A stretch of 28,969 bases of DNA from JBBSBL01 sp038251325 (GTDB taxonomy: Bacteria; Actinomycetota; Thermoleophilia; Solirubrobacterales; Solirubrobacteraceae), in NCBI GenBank assembly GCA_038251325.1, contig JBBSBL010000034.1, positions 1 through 28,969 of the forward strand, written 5' to 3'. Below the pieces are notes generated by a model. That model saw nothing but the letters and a program-made list of their open reading frames with translations, made no database searches and was not told where the DNA came from. Both the position numbers and the translations under genes were made by a program. Shown here piece by piece: positions 1-8,135 of this stretch. How positions within the stretch are numbered: the first letter of the stretch is position 1; the number at the start of each line of letters is the position of its first letter.

Positions 1-244
1 CGAGTCGCTCTCGCGGCGGCCGCTGCTCATCCTCGGCGTGCTGCTGATCGTCGTCGGGGTGCAGCTGCTCACGTTCGGCCTCGTGAGCGAGATGATCGCG
101 GCGGCCCGGCAGGAGGGGCGCGGGCGGCAGGTGCGCGCGCTTCAGGTCGAGCGGGTCGTGGAGGACGATTCCCACGCGGACCTCGGGGCGATCCACCACG
201 ATCCCGCGCCCCAACCGACCGGCGGCGGCTCGTCCCGGGACTGA
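1..244 (+). CDS. C-terminal end of a probable GT2-family glycosyltransferase (partial)
   Basis: The reading frame is open from base 2 and stops at TGA 242-244; the 5' part lies outside the window, so only the last 80 or so residues are visible. They begin with an SLSRRPLL stretch, then a hydrophobic helix (LLIVVGVQLLTFGLVSEMI), then an acidic, proline-rich polar tail. A single C-terminal hydrophobic segment after an Arg-rich turn resembles the end of membrane-associated GT2 (dolichyl-phosphate-mannosyltransferase-like) enzymes. That family assignment is inferred from the tail alone, and another membrane protein is possible. The next gene-like sequence starts about 60 nt downstream. Confidence 0.55.
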   Translation, partial: ESLSRRPLLILGVLLIVVGVQLLTFGLVSEMIAAARQEGRGRQVRALQVERVVEDDSHADLGAIHHDPAPQPTGGGSSRD

Positions 245-303
245 CCGAGCGGGAGCGCCCGGCGGCGGCCAACGCAGACCGGCGACGCCTTAACCATCCG
301 GGC

Positions 304-504
304 ATGGCCTCCCGGCTGTTCAGCGCCGATGGACGCCACGACTTCGCGCGTCTCGACACGGAGCTGCGGGCCATGGAGATCCGGCGCACCGCCGCGATAA
401 GCGTCGGACAGCGTCTCGAGGGCGGGCTCGAGCTCAACCGCGCGGCCTGTGCCGTACGCGATGCGTTCGCCGTCCACTCGCGCGCGAATGTCTCGCGGCC
501 CTGA
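304..504 (+). CDS. small hypothetical protein, possibly partner of a nucleotidyltransferase remnant
   Basis: This 66-codon frame starts with ATG and contains the stretch RRTAAISVGQRLEGGLEL. It vaguely resembles small helical proteins encoded just before MNT/AbiEii-type nucleotidyltransferases. There is no Shine-Dalgarno sequence in front of it and no promoter that I can point to. It overlaps the next frame (449-724). The frame may be chance coding in GC-rich DNA, so treat it as a weak call. Confidence 0.25.
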   Translation: MASRLFSADGRHDFARLDTELRAMEIRRTAAISVGQRLEGGLELNRAACAVRDAFAVHSRANVSRP

Positions 505-724
505 CCTCCCGGGCGTGGCGCCGCTCGACTTCGCCACGGTCGATGCCGGCGCGGTGACCGGCGTGGTCGAGGGAGTGGGCGTTCGCGTCGCGGGCCTGGA
601 GCGCCTCGTGGCCTTCAAGCGGCTCGCCGACCGGCCGCGCGACCGCCTCGACCTCGAGGAGCTGGCGGCGCGTCACGGCGAGCTGCCGATCGTGCCGGTG
701 CCCGGATTGGATCCGCCGGGCTGA
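449..724 (+). pseudogene. C-terminal remnant of a nucleotidyltransferase-like (AbiEii/MNT-type) protein
   Basis: From about base 505 this frame reads like the end of small nucleotidyltransferase-fold proteins: LDFATVDAGAV, a short beta segment GVRVAGLERLVAFKRL, then DRPRDRLDLEELAARHGE. The pattern 'AxLexLvaxKrxAxRPxDxxDLeeLxxxHGE' is typical of the C-terminal third of these proteins. The N-terminal catalytic half, with its GG/GS and DxD motifs, is not found in any frame upstream. I read this as a truncated remnant; the first 18 or so codons after ATG 449 are probably not native. It ends 66 nt before the formate dehydrogenase start. Confidence 0.4.
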
Positions 725-775
725 CGCGACGGTCGAGCTGCTCGACCCCGGGGTGTCGCCGCCGCCGGCCAGGGG

Positions 776-781
776 TACCCT
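776..781 (+). promoter_or_regulatory. candidate -10 element for fdhA (TACCCT)
   Basis: TACCCT fits the TAnnnT actinobacterial -10 pattern and lies 9 nt before the GTG start at 791. That would make the transcript leaderless or nearly so. The same spacing class recurs at four other genes in the window. No good -35 is visible. Confidence 0.4.
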
Positions 782-790
782 GAGCGCGCC

Positions 791-3700
791 GTGCCCCGGC
801 TCCCGTCTTTCCCGCTCCTGCGCCAGCTCCGCGGCGATCCGCTGGGCTTCGGGCCGGCGGCGCGCTCGCCGCGCTCGGTCGCAGAGCGCCCGCGCACCGA
901 GGCGGCCGACCGGGTCGCGAAGTCGGTCTGCCCGTACTGCGCGGTCGGGTGCGGGCAGCGCGTGTACGTCCGCGGGGAGCGGGTCACCCAGATCGAGGGC
1001 GATCCCGACTCGCCGATCTCGCGCGGGCGCCTGTGCCCGAAGGGCTCCGCATCGCTCGATCTCGTGAACCGTCCCGACCGGCTCACCCGCGTGCGCTACC
1101 GCGCGCCGGGCGCCGCCGAGTTCACCGACCTGGACCTCGACACCGCGATGGACATGATCGCCGACCGCGTCATCGCGGCCCGGCGCGCGGGCTGGCAGGA
1201 CACCGACGAGCGCGGGCGCCGGGTCAACCGCACGATGGGCTTCGCCCACCTCGGCGGCGCGACGCTCGACAACGAGGAGAACTACCTGATCAAGAAGTTC
1301 TTCTCGGCGATGGGCGCCGTGGCGATCGAGAACCAGGCGCGCATATGACACTCCTCCACGGTCCCCGGTCTGGGGACCTCGTTCGGCCGGGGTGGAGCCA
1401 CGACGTTCCCGCGTGATCTCGCGCGCGCCGACTGCATCCTCGTCATGGGCTCGAACATGGCCGAGAACCATCCGGTCGCCTTCCAGTGGGTGGTCGAGGC
1501 CAGGACGGCGGGCGCGCGGCTGCTCCACGTCGACCCGCGCTTCACGCGCACGAGCGCGCTGGCCGACCTCCACGTCCCGCTGCGCGCCGGGACCGACATC
1601 GCGTTCCTCGGCGCGCTGATCCACCAGGTGATCGAGCGCGACGCGATCTTCCGCGACTACGTCGTGCCCTACACGAACGCGGCGACGATCCTCGGCGAGG
1701 ACTACGAGGACACCGACGAGCTCGGCGGCCGCTTCTCCGGCTTCGACGCCGAGCGCTCCGGCTACGACCCCGCCTCGTGGGCCTACGAGGGCGGCGAGGT
1801 GAGCGCCGCCGCCGGGGACCGCTCGGCGGGGGGCGCGACCGGCGAGCAGGCGCACGGCGCGCACGGCGCGGAGGCGGGGGGCGACACCGAGCGCGACGAC
1901 GCCCTCCAGCACCCGCGCTGCGTCTACCAGGTCCTGCGCCGCCACTTCGCGCGCTACACGCCGGAGATGGTCGAGGACGTCTGCGGCGTGCCCCGGGAGC
2001 GCCTGCTCGCCGTCGCCGACGCGCTGATCGCCAACAGCGGGCCCGAGCGCACGAGCGCGATCGCCTACGCCGTCGGCTGGACCCAGCACTCCACCGGGGT
2101 CCAGAACATCCGCGCGGCGGCGATCCTCCAGCTGCTGCTCGGCAACATCGGTCGGCCCGGGGGCGGGATCATGGCCCTGCGCGGGCACGCCTCGATCCAG
2201 GGCTCGACCGACATCCCGACGCTCTACAACATCCTGCCCGGGTACCTGCCGATGCCGCCGGCGCGCGAGGAGGGGGAGGACACGCTCGCGCGCTACCTCG
2301 ACGAGAACCGCCCCGACGTCGGCTTCTGGCACGGCGTCGACGCCTACACGATCTCGCTGCTGAAGGCCTGGTGGGGGGAGAGCGCGACGGCCGAGAACGA
2401 GTACGGGTTCGGTCACCTGCCGCGGATCGGCGACGACCACTCCCACTACCGCACGACGCTCGAGATGCTCGACGGGAAGGTGCGGGGGTTCTTCGTGATG
2501 GGCGAGAACCCCGTGGTCGGGACGGCGAACTCGCGGCTGCACCGCCTCGCCTTCTCGCGACTGGACTGGATGGTCGTCCGCGACATGGGCGAGATCGAGG
2601 CCGCGACGTGGTGGCGCGACGGCGCGGAGGTGGAGGACGGCGAGCTGCGCACCGCGGACATCGGGACCGAGGTCTTCCTCATGCCCGCCGCCGCCCACAC
2701 CGAGAAGGCCGGCACGTTCACGAACACCGAGCGGCTGCTCCAGTGGCGCGAGCAGGCGGTCGAGCCGCCCGGCGACGCGCGCTCGGAGCTGTGGTTCATG
2801 GTGCACCTCGGACGGCGGGTGCGCACGCGGCTGGCGGCCTCCGATGACCCGCGCGACCGCGGCGTGCTCGACCTCACCTGGGACTACCCGCTCCACGGCG
2901 CGCGCGAGGAGCCCGACCCCGAGGACGTGCTGCGGGAGATCGGCGGCGTCGACGCCGAGGGGCATCCGCTGGACGGCTACGCGAAGCTCGCGGCCGACGG
3001 CTCCACCGCGTGCGGCTGCTGGATCTACGCGGGGGTGACGGCCGGCGGCGTGAACCGGCCCGCGCGCCGGCGCCCCCACGGCGAGCAGGGCCACGCCGCG
3101 CCCGAGTGGGGCTGGGCCTGGCCGATGAACCGCCGCATCCTCTACAACCGCGCCTCGGCCGCGCCCGACGGGCGGCCGTGGTCGGAGCGCAAGAGCTGGG
3201 TCTGGTGGGACGCCGACGCGAAGACCTGGACCGGCGAGGACGAGGTCGACTTCCCGCTCGACACCGCGCCCGGGCACCGCCCGGCGGAGGGCGCGACCGG
3301 GCCCGACGCGCTGGCCGGTGACGACCCGTTCGTCATGCAGGCGGACGGGAAGGGCTGGCTCTTCGCCCCGAGCGGGCTCGTCGACGGCCCGCTGCCGACG
3401 CACTACGAGCCCGAGGAGTCGCCCGTCCCCAACGCGCTCTATCCCCAGCGGCGCAACCCCGCCCGCCGCACCGCTCCGCGCCCCGACAACCCCTACCACC
3501 CCTCGGGGGGGCAGGCCGGCGGCGAGGTCTTCCCCTACGTGTTCACGACCTACCGGCTCACCGAGCACCACGCCGCGGGCGGGATGTCGCGCTGGCTGCC
3601 GCGCCTGGCGGAGCTCCAGCCGGAGATGTTCGTCGAGGTCTCCCCCGCGCTCGCGCGCGAGCGCGGACTCGAGAATGCGGGGTGGGCGACGATCGTCACG

Positions 3701-4012
3701 GCGCGGGGGGCGATCGAGGCGCGGGTCCTCGTCACCGAGCGCATCGCGCCCCTGCGGATCGGCCGGCGCACCGTGCACCAGGTCGGCCTGCCCTTCCACT
3801 GGGGCTCGGCGGGAGTCTCGCGCGGCGATCCCGCGAACGAGCTGCTCTCGATCGTGATGGACCCCAACGTGCACATCGGCGAGTACAAGGCCGCGACCTG
3901 CGACGTGCTCGCCGGGCGCCGACCGCGCGGGCGGGAGCGACGCGCGCTGGTCGAGGCCTATCGCCGGCGGGCGGGGATCGGCGACGACGGCCACGGCGGT
4001 GGCGAGCCGTGA
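791..4012 (+). CDS. fdhA: formate dehydrogenase catalytic subunit alpha, selenocysteine-containing (UGA read through)
   Basis: This is the molybdenum/tungsten bis-pterin subunit that oxidises formate to CO2. Residues C47, C50, C54 and C82 (CPYC-AVGC...LCPKG) bind the proximal [4Fe-4S]. The frame reaches ENQARI, then TGA at 1346-1348 (residue 186), then continues in the same frame with HSSTVPGLGTSFGRGG, the conserved selenocysteine-His context of FdnG/FdhF proteins. Translation continues to TGA 4010-4012, giving 1073 residues with Sec, close to FdnG (about 1015). The C-terminal pterin-binding domain (QVGLPFHWG, 'DPNVHIGEYK') is intact. GTG 791 is the only possible start before an in-frame stop at 722-724. 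I see no twin-arginine signal, unlike E. coli FdnG. A Gly/Ala-rich insert lies at about residues 337-370. It overlaps fdhB by GTGA. Gene callers will split it at the TGA. Confidence 0.93.
1346..1397 (+). promoter_or_regulatory. bacterial SECIS element following the selenocysteine UGA of fdhA
   Basis: TGA 1346-1348 is followed by a perfect 7-bp stem, GGTCCCC (1360-1366) with GGGGACC (1372-1378), closing the 5-nt loop GGTCT (1367-1371). The loop starts 18 nt after the TGA. From memory, E. coli fdhF has the same loop (GGUCU) at the same distance. A second possible helix pairs CTCCAC (1354-1359) with GTGGAG (1392-1397), leaving a 3' bulge. The bulged U of the E. coli upper stem is not seen. SelB binding is inferred from family knowledge. 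Confidence 0.85.
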
Positions 4013-4836
4013 GCGCGCCGGAGCTACCGCTGACCCGGTGGTACGGCGAGGAGGCCCACGCGCGGGTGGGCTTCTTCACCGACACGAGCATCTGCATCGG
4101 ATGCAAGGCCTGCGAAGTGGCCTGCAAGACGTGGAACGACGTGCCCGAGGACGGCCTCGACTTCACCGGCGAGAGCTACGACAACACCGGCGAGCTGGGC
4201 GCGAGCACGTGGCGCCACGTCGCGTTCGTCGAGCGCCCGCCCGCGGACGTCGAGGGGCCGGAGGGGATGCGCTGGCTGATGTCCTCCGACGTGTGCAAGC
4301 ACTGCACGAGCGCGGCGTGCCTGGAGGTGTGTCCCACCGGCGCGCTGTTCCGCACCGAGTTCGGGACGGTGGTCGTCCAGCCCGACGTGTGCAACGGGTG
4401 CGGCTACTGCGTCTCCGCGTGCCCGTTCGGGGTGATCGACCGCCGGCAGGAGGACGGTCGGGCCTTCAAGTGCACGCTCTGCTACGACCGGCTGAAGGGC
4501 GGCCTGGAGCCGGCGTGCGCAGCGGCGTGCCCGACCGACTCGATCCAGTTCGGCGCGCTCGACGACCTGCGCGAGCGGGCGCAGGCCCGGGTGGAGACGC
4601 TCCACGCCGAGGGCGTGACCGAGGCGCGCCTCTACGGCGAGGACCCCGGCGACGGGATCGCCGGCGCCGGCGCCTTCTTCCTGCTGCTCGACGCGCCGGA
4701 GGTCTACGGGCTGCCGCCCGACCCGGTCTCGACCACCCGGCATCTCGGCGAGGAGTGGGCCGCCGCCGGGGCGGCCGCGCTGACGCTCGCGGCGGGCCTG
4801 GCGGCGGCCGTGCTCGCGGGTCGGCGCGGGCGATGA
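4009..4836 (+). CDS. fdhB: formate dehydrogenase iron-sulfur subunit beta
   Basis: This 275-residue electron-transfer subunit carries four [4Fe-4S] motifs. The first is CIGCKACEVAC (C29, C32, C35, C39); then come CKHCTSAACLEVCP, CNGCGYCVSACP and CTLCYDRL...CAAACP. It would pass electrons from the pterin subunit toward the membrane. The C-terminus ends in one Ala/Leu-rich hydrophobic helix (about residues 247-270) followed by RRGR, as in FdnH/FdoH-type subunits with a single membrane anchor. The start is GTG 4009, which overlaps the fdhA stop (GTGA); a start further upstream would lie deep inside fdhA in another frame. Its stop overlaps the next ATG (ATGA), so the three genes are translationally coupled. 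Confidence 0.93.
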   Translation: MSAPELPLTRWYGEEAHARVGFFTDTSICIGCKACEVACKTWNDVPEDGLDFTGESYDNTGELGASTWRHVAFVERPPADVEGPEGMRWLMSSDVCKHCTSAACLEVCPTGALFRTEFGTVVVQPDVCNGCGYCVSACPFGVIDRRQEDGRAFKCTLCYDRLKGGLEPACAAACPTDSIQFGALDDLRERAQARVETLHAEGVTEARLYGEDPGDGIAGAGAFFLLLDAPEVYGLPPDPVSTTRHLGEEWAAAGAAALTLAAGLAAAVLAGRRGR

Positions 4837-5717
4837 GCACCGCCGCGCCGGACTCCTACTACGGGCGCCCGATCCTCAAGGCGCCGGTGTGGACGTGGGA
4901 GGTGCCGGCCTACTTCTTCACCGGCGGCCTCGCCGGCGCCTCGGCGGGCCTCGCCTTCGCCGCGGAGCGCGCGGGGCACGAGGTGCTGGCCCGCCGCACC
5001 TGGCCCGTCGCGCTCGGCGCGCTGTCGGCCAGCCCCGCGCTGCTGGTCTCCGACCTCGGGCGCCCCGAGCGGTTCCTCTACATGCTGCGCCTGGTCAAGC
5101 CGACCTCGCCGATGAGCGTCGGGTCCTGGGTCCTCACGGTCGGCGGGCTCGCGACGGCCGCGGCGACGCTGATCGACCGCACCGGTCGCCTGCCGCGGTT
5201 CGGCCCGGTGGCCGGCGGAGCGGCGGCGCTCTTCGGGCTGCCGCTGACGACCTACACCGCGGTCCTCGTCGCCAACACCGCGGTCCCCGCCTGGCACGAG
5301 GCGCGACGCATCCTGCCCTTCGCCTTCGCCGCCAGCGCGGCGGCCTCGGCGGGCGGCGCCGCGGCGATCGTCACCCCGGCCGGGGACGCCGCTCCCGCGC
5401 GGCGGCTCGGCGTGGCCGCCGGGGTGGCGGAGCTCGCCGCGACCGAGGCGATGGTGCGCGGGCTCGGGTCGCTCGGAGCGCCCTACCGCGAGGGGCCCGC
5501 CGCGCGGCTCGCCTGGGCCTCGCGCGCGTCGACCGCCGGGGGCGCGGCCCTCCTCGGCCTCGCCGGGCGACGCCGCGCGGCGGCGGCGGCCGGCGGGGCG
5601 CTGCTGCTCGCCGGCTCGCTCGCACTGCGCTTCTCGGTCATGGCCGCCGGCCGCCAGTCCGCCGCCGACCCCGCGGCGGTCGTCGAGCCCCAGCGCGCGC
5701 GGACCGGCGCGCCTTAG
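4833..5717 (+). CDS. nrfD: NrfD/PsrC-family membrane anchor subunit of formate dehydrogenase
   Basis: This 294-residue, strongly hydrophobic protein has about eight candidate membrane helices. NrfD-family marks are visible: YYGRPILKAPVWTWEVPAYFF at the start, the GGLAGAS turn, and SDLGRPERFLYMLR before KPTSPMSVGSW. NrfD proteins anchor Fe-S/molybdopterin complexes and exchange electrons with quinone without haem. Here it replaces the cytochrome b gamma subunit of the E. coli enzyme. It starts with ATG 4833 inside the fdhB stop. The stop TAG (5715-5717) overlaps the TAA of a minus-strand mini-gene, so nothing separates the operon from its convergent neighbour. Confidence 0.9.
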   Translation: MSTAAPDSYYGRPILKAPVWTWEVPAYFFTGGLAGASAGLAFAAERAGHEVLARRTWPVALGALSASPALLVSDLGRPERFLYMLRLVKPTSPMSVGSWVLTVGGLATAAATLIDRTGRLPRFGPVAGGAAALFGLPLTTYTAVLVANTAVPAWHEARRILPFAFAASAAASAGGAAAIVTPAGDAAPARRLGVAAGVAELAATEAMVRGLGSLGAPYREGPAARLAWASRASTAGGAALLGLAGRRRAAAAAGGALLLAGSLALRFSVMAAGRQSAADPAAVVEPQRARTGAP

Positions 5718-5830
5718 GCCCGGCCGGCCGGGCCGCCCCCCAGCGGCCCGAACGCCGCCCCGATCACCACGGCGACGGCCAGATCGACGACGTTGCCGCG
5801 CAGCAGGAACGTCTTGAACGCCTTGATCAC
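5714..5830 (-). pseudogene. 38-residue mscL-like mini-gene (N-terminal segment of a mechanosensitive channel)
   Basis: The minus strand from GTG 5830 reads VIKAFKTFLLRGNVVDLAVAVVIGAAFG and then PLGGGPAGRA before TAA (5714-5716). The first 28 residues are the MscL N-terminal amphipathic helix and the start of TM1, with the highly conserved RGNVVDLAVAVVIGAAFG. The rest of the channel (about 100 residues: end of TM1, periplasmic loop, TM2) is absent. A strong Shine-Dalgarno, GAGGAGG, lies about 5 nt before the GTG. It therefore looks translatable although the channel cannot form. It is most likely truncated mscL left beside the fdh operon; a functional short membrane peptide is an alternative. 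Confidence 0.65.
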
Positions 5831-5916
5831 GGCGCCTCCTCGGGCGGGTTGGTCGCGAGCTCGGGGCGGCGGACGGTACTCCGGTCCCAACCGGCGGGCG
5901 CGCCAGATCGTCGCGC

Positions 5917-5922
5917 TAGGCT
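5917..5922 (+). promoter_or_regulatory. -10 element TAGGCT of the PH-domain gene (leaderless type)
   Basis: TAGGCT is followed by exactly 7 nt and then the GTG start at 5930. Transcription would begin at or next to the start codon. There is no Shine-Dalgarno, which supports a leaderless mRNA. Confidence 0.5.
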
Positions 5923-5929
5923 GCCCGCC

Positions 5930-6520
5930 GTGGAGCTCCACTCCGGGGAGATCGTCGTCTTCGAGGGCCATCCGTCCTGGCGCGCGATCCTCTCCTTCTA
6001 CCTGAAGGGCCTCGTGGCCCTGCTCGTGGTGGCGGCCGTCGCGGCGGCGGCCACGGCGATCGGCGGGAGCTTAGACGTGCCGATCGTCGTCCTGGCGGCG
6101 CTCGTCACCCTCGTGGTCGTGCTCGTCGCCGGCTTCGTGCTGCGGAGGAGCACCACGTTCACGATCACCAACCAGCGGCTGCACATCCGCCGGGGGATCC
6201 TCGCCCGCCGCGAGCAGCAGACCCGGCTCGAGCGCGTGCAGAACGTCAACACGTCGCAGTCGCCGATCGAGCGGCTCCTGCGGGTCGGTCGCGTGGAGTT
6301 CGACACTGCGGGGTCCGATGACTTCGAGTTCGCCTTCGGCGGCGTCGACGATCCGAGCGGCGTGGTCGAGGCGGTGAACCGCGCGCAGCGCGAGTTCGAG
6401 GCGTCCGCGCACACCGACGTCGCCGGGGCGGCCGATGCCGCGGCGGCGGCGCCGGCTCCGCCCGCGCCGGCGGCCGACGACCGTCCGCCGGTCGCGCCAC
6501 CCCGCGACGGCGAGCTCTGA
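5930..6520 (+). CDS. PH-domain (bPH2/DUF304) membrane protein
   Basis: This 196-residue protein begins VELHSGEIVVFEGHPSWR, the usual start of YdbS/YdbT-like bPH2 proteins. Two hydrophobic helices follow (about residues 22-44 and 50-68). The bPH2 core comes next: RSTTFTITNQRLHIRRGIL, then QQTRLERVQNVNTSQSPIERLLRVGRV and a VEFDTAG strand. The last 50 or so residues are an Ala/Pro-rich tail, probably disordered. The family is membrane-anchored; its exact role is unknown. GTG 5930 is chosen because it begins the conserved N-terminus and sits 7 nt after a TAGGCT element. Confidence 0.85.
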   Translation: MELHSGEIVVFEGHPSWRAILSFYLKGLVALLVVAAVAAAATAIGGSLDVPIVVLAALVTLVVVLVAGFVLRRSTTFTITNQRLHIRRGILARREQQTRLERVQNVNTSQSPIERLLRVGRVEFDTAGSDDFEFAFGGVDDPSGVVEAVNRAQREFEASAHTDVAGAADAAAAAPAPPAPAADDRPPVAPPRDGEL

Positions 6521-6559
6521 GATGTCGGAGCCTGCTGCCGGCCCAACGCGCGGATAGGC

Positions 6560-8116
6560 GTGCCCGGCCGCACCTCCCCCCTGATGGCCGAGCTCCGCCG
6601 CCGTGCGGCGGAGCGCCGGGCGGCGCTCCGCGGCGGCTCCCCCCCGCCGGAGCCCGGGCTCTCCCGCCGCGAGCTCCTCGCCCGCGCGGGCGCGCTCGGC
6701 GGCGCCGCAGTCCTCGCCACTCCGGCCGCGACCGCCGCGCGGCGCGTGAGCGCGCACGACACTCGGGTCGTGGTCGTGGGCGCCGGGCTGGCGGGCCTGA
6801 CCTGCGCCCACCGCCTCGCGCAGCGCGGCATCCACGTCACGGTGTTCGAGGCGCGCGAGCGGGTGGGTGGCCGGTGCTGGACCGCGCGCGGCTTCGCCGA
6901 CGGCCAGGTCGCGGAGCACGGCGGCGAGTTCATCGACACGCGCCACGTCCACCTGCGGCGCCTCGCGCGCGAACTCGGTCTGCGGCTCGACGACCGGGTC
7001 GCCGCCGAGGACCAGCAGGCCGACGACCACAGCGTGCTGTGGCTCGACGGCGCGGCCCGTGACAGCAACGCGGTCTATCGGCAGCTCGCCGCCGTCCTCG
7101 CGCGGCTCGAGGCCGACGCGAAGCGCATCGGGGACTACCGCGCCGGCCGAGCGACCCGCGCGGCGCGCGCCTTCGACGAGATGACGATGGCCGAGTGGCT
7201 CGACGCGCACGTCCCCGGCGGCTCGCGCTCCCTGCTCGGGCGGGCGATCGCCTCCACGCAGGTGAGCTTCTTCGGACTGGACATCGACCGGCTCAGCGCG
7301 ATCAACCTCATCGAGGGCCTCGTCGTCCCCTACGACGGCGCGGACGACCGCTACCACCTGCACGGAGGCAATGACGCCGTGCCGACGCGGCTGGCGTCGC
7401 GGCTCCCGCGCGGCACGGTGCGGCTCGGCGCCCCGCTGCACGCGCTGCGCCGCCGGGGCGAGGGCTACCGGCTGCGCTTCGGCGGAGTCCGCGGCGAGGT
7501 CGCCGCCGATCGCGTGGTGCTCGCCCTGCCGTTCACCGCGCTGCGCCGCGCCGACCTCGCCGGCGCCGGGCTGAGCGCCGGCCGGCTGCGTGCGATCCGC
7601 GAGCTCGGCATGGGGACCAACGCGAAGCTGCTGCTCCAGTTCCGCGACCGCCCCGGCCACTACGGCGGCTGGACCGGCGACCTGCTCTCCGACGGCGCGC
7701 TGGGCACAACGTGGGAGAGCTCGCTCGCCCAGTCCGGCCGCTCGGGGCTCATCACGGTCTTCACCGGGGGACGTGCCGGCGCGCGCTATCCCGCCGCCGT
7801 GCCCCACGGACGCGCGCCGGCCCGGGTCGTAGCCCCGGACCTCCGCCGGATCGAGCGCTTCGCACCGGGCGCGCGCGAGGGCTACAACGGCCGCGCCTGG
7901 CTCGACTCGTGGGTGGACGACCCCTGGAGCCACGGGTCCTACGCCGCCTTCCTCCCGGGCCAGTACACGCGTTGGTGGGGCGCGCTCGGCCACCGCGAGG
8001 GTCGCCTGCACTTTGCCGGGGAGCACACCTCGACCCACAGCCAGGGCTACCTCAACGGCGGTGTCGAGAGCGGCGAGCGCGCGGCCCGCGAGGTCCTGCG
8101 GGCCGTGGGCCGCTGA
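6560..8116 (+). CDS. Tat-exported flavin-containing amine oxidase (FAD-dependent)
   Basis: This 518-residue monoamine-oxidase-fold protein has a Tat-type signal around residues 34-60: LSRRELLARAGALGGAA, then ATPAATA. The FAD dinucleotide motif follows at about 70-80 (VVVVGAGLAGL), with FEARERVGGRCWT shortly after. The C-terminal FAD motif LHFAGEHTSTHSQGYLNGGVESG is complete. Family members oxidise amines or amino acids to imines with H2O2; the substrate cannot be read here. GTG 6560 gives the longest frame. ATG 6584 is an equally plausible start because a TAGG -10-like motif at 6555 almost touches the GTG. It faces the beta-helix gene, with stops 19 nt apart. Confidence 0.85.
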   Translation: MPGRTSPLMAELRRRAAERRAALRGGSPPPEPGLSRRELLARAGALGGAAVLATPAATAARRVSAHDTRVVVVGAGLAGLTCAHRLAQRGIHVTVFEARERVGGRCWTARGFADGQVAEHGGEFIDTRHVHLRRLARELGLRLDDRVAAEDQQADDHSVLWLDGAARDSNAVYRQLAAVLARLEADAKRIGDYRAGRATRAARAFDEMTMAEWLDAHVPGGSRSLLGRAIASTQVSFFGLDIDRLSAINLIEGLVVPYDGADDRYHLHGGNDAVPTRLASRLPRGTVRLGAPLHALRRRGEGYRLRFGGVRGEVAADRVVLALPFTALRRADLAGAGLSAGRLRAIRELGMGTNAKLLLQFRDRPGHYGGWTGDLLSDGALGTTWESSLAQSGRSGLITVFTGGRAGARYPAAVPHGRAPARVVAPDLRRIERFAPGAREGYNGRAWLDSWVDDPWSHGSYAAFLPGQYTRWWGALGHREGRLHFAGEHTSTHSQGYLNGGVESGERAAREVLRAVGR

Positions 8117-8135
8117 GGTCGGCGCCGCGCGAGCG

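Noticed and set aside
434..3994. 1186-codon open frame on the minus strand opposite fdhA.
   Set aside because: Its composition (Arg/Gly/Ala/Val/Asp-rich with no domain) is the mirror of a GC-rich coding strand. fdhA on the plus strand has full family motifs, so this is a shadow frame.
1445..4012. A separate formate dehydrogenase gene starting at ATG 1445.
   Set aside because: It is the same frame as 791-1345 after the selenocysteine codon. The sequence between the UGA and 1445 is conserved FDH sequence, so 1445 is an internal Met.
6071..8038. 655-codon minus-strand frame opposite the amine oxidase.
   Set aside because: Low-complexity Arg/Ala/Gly sequence without motifs; antisense of a well-supported gene.
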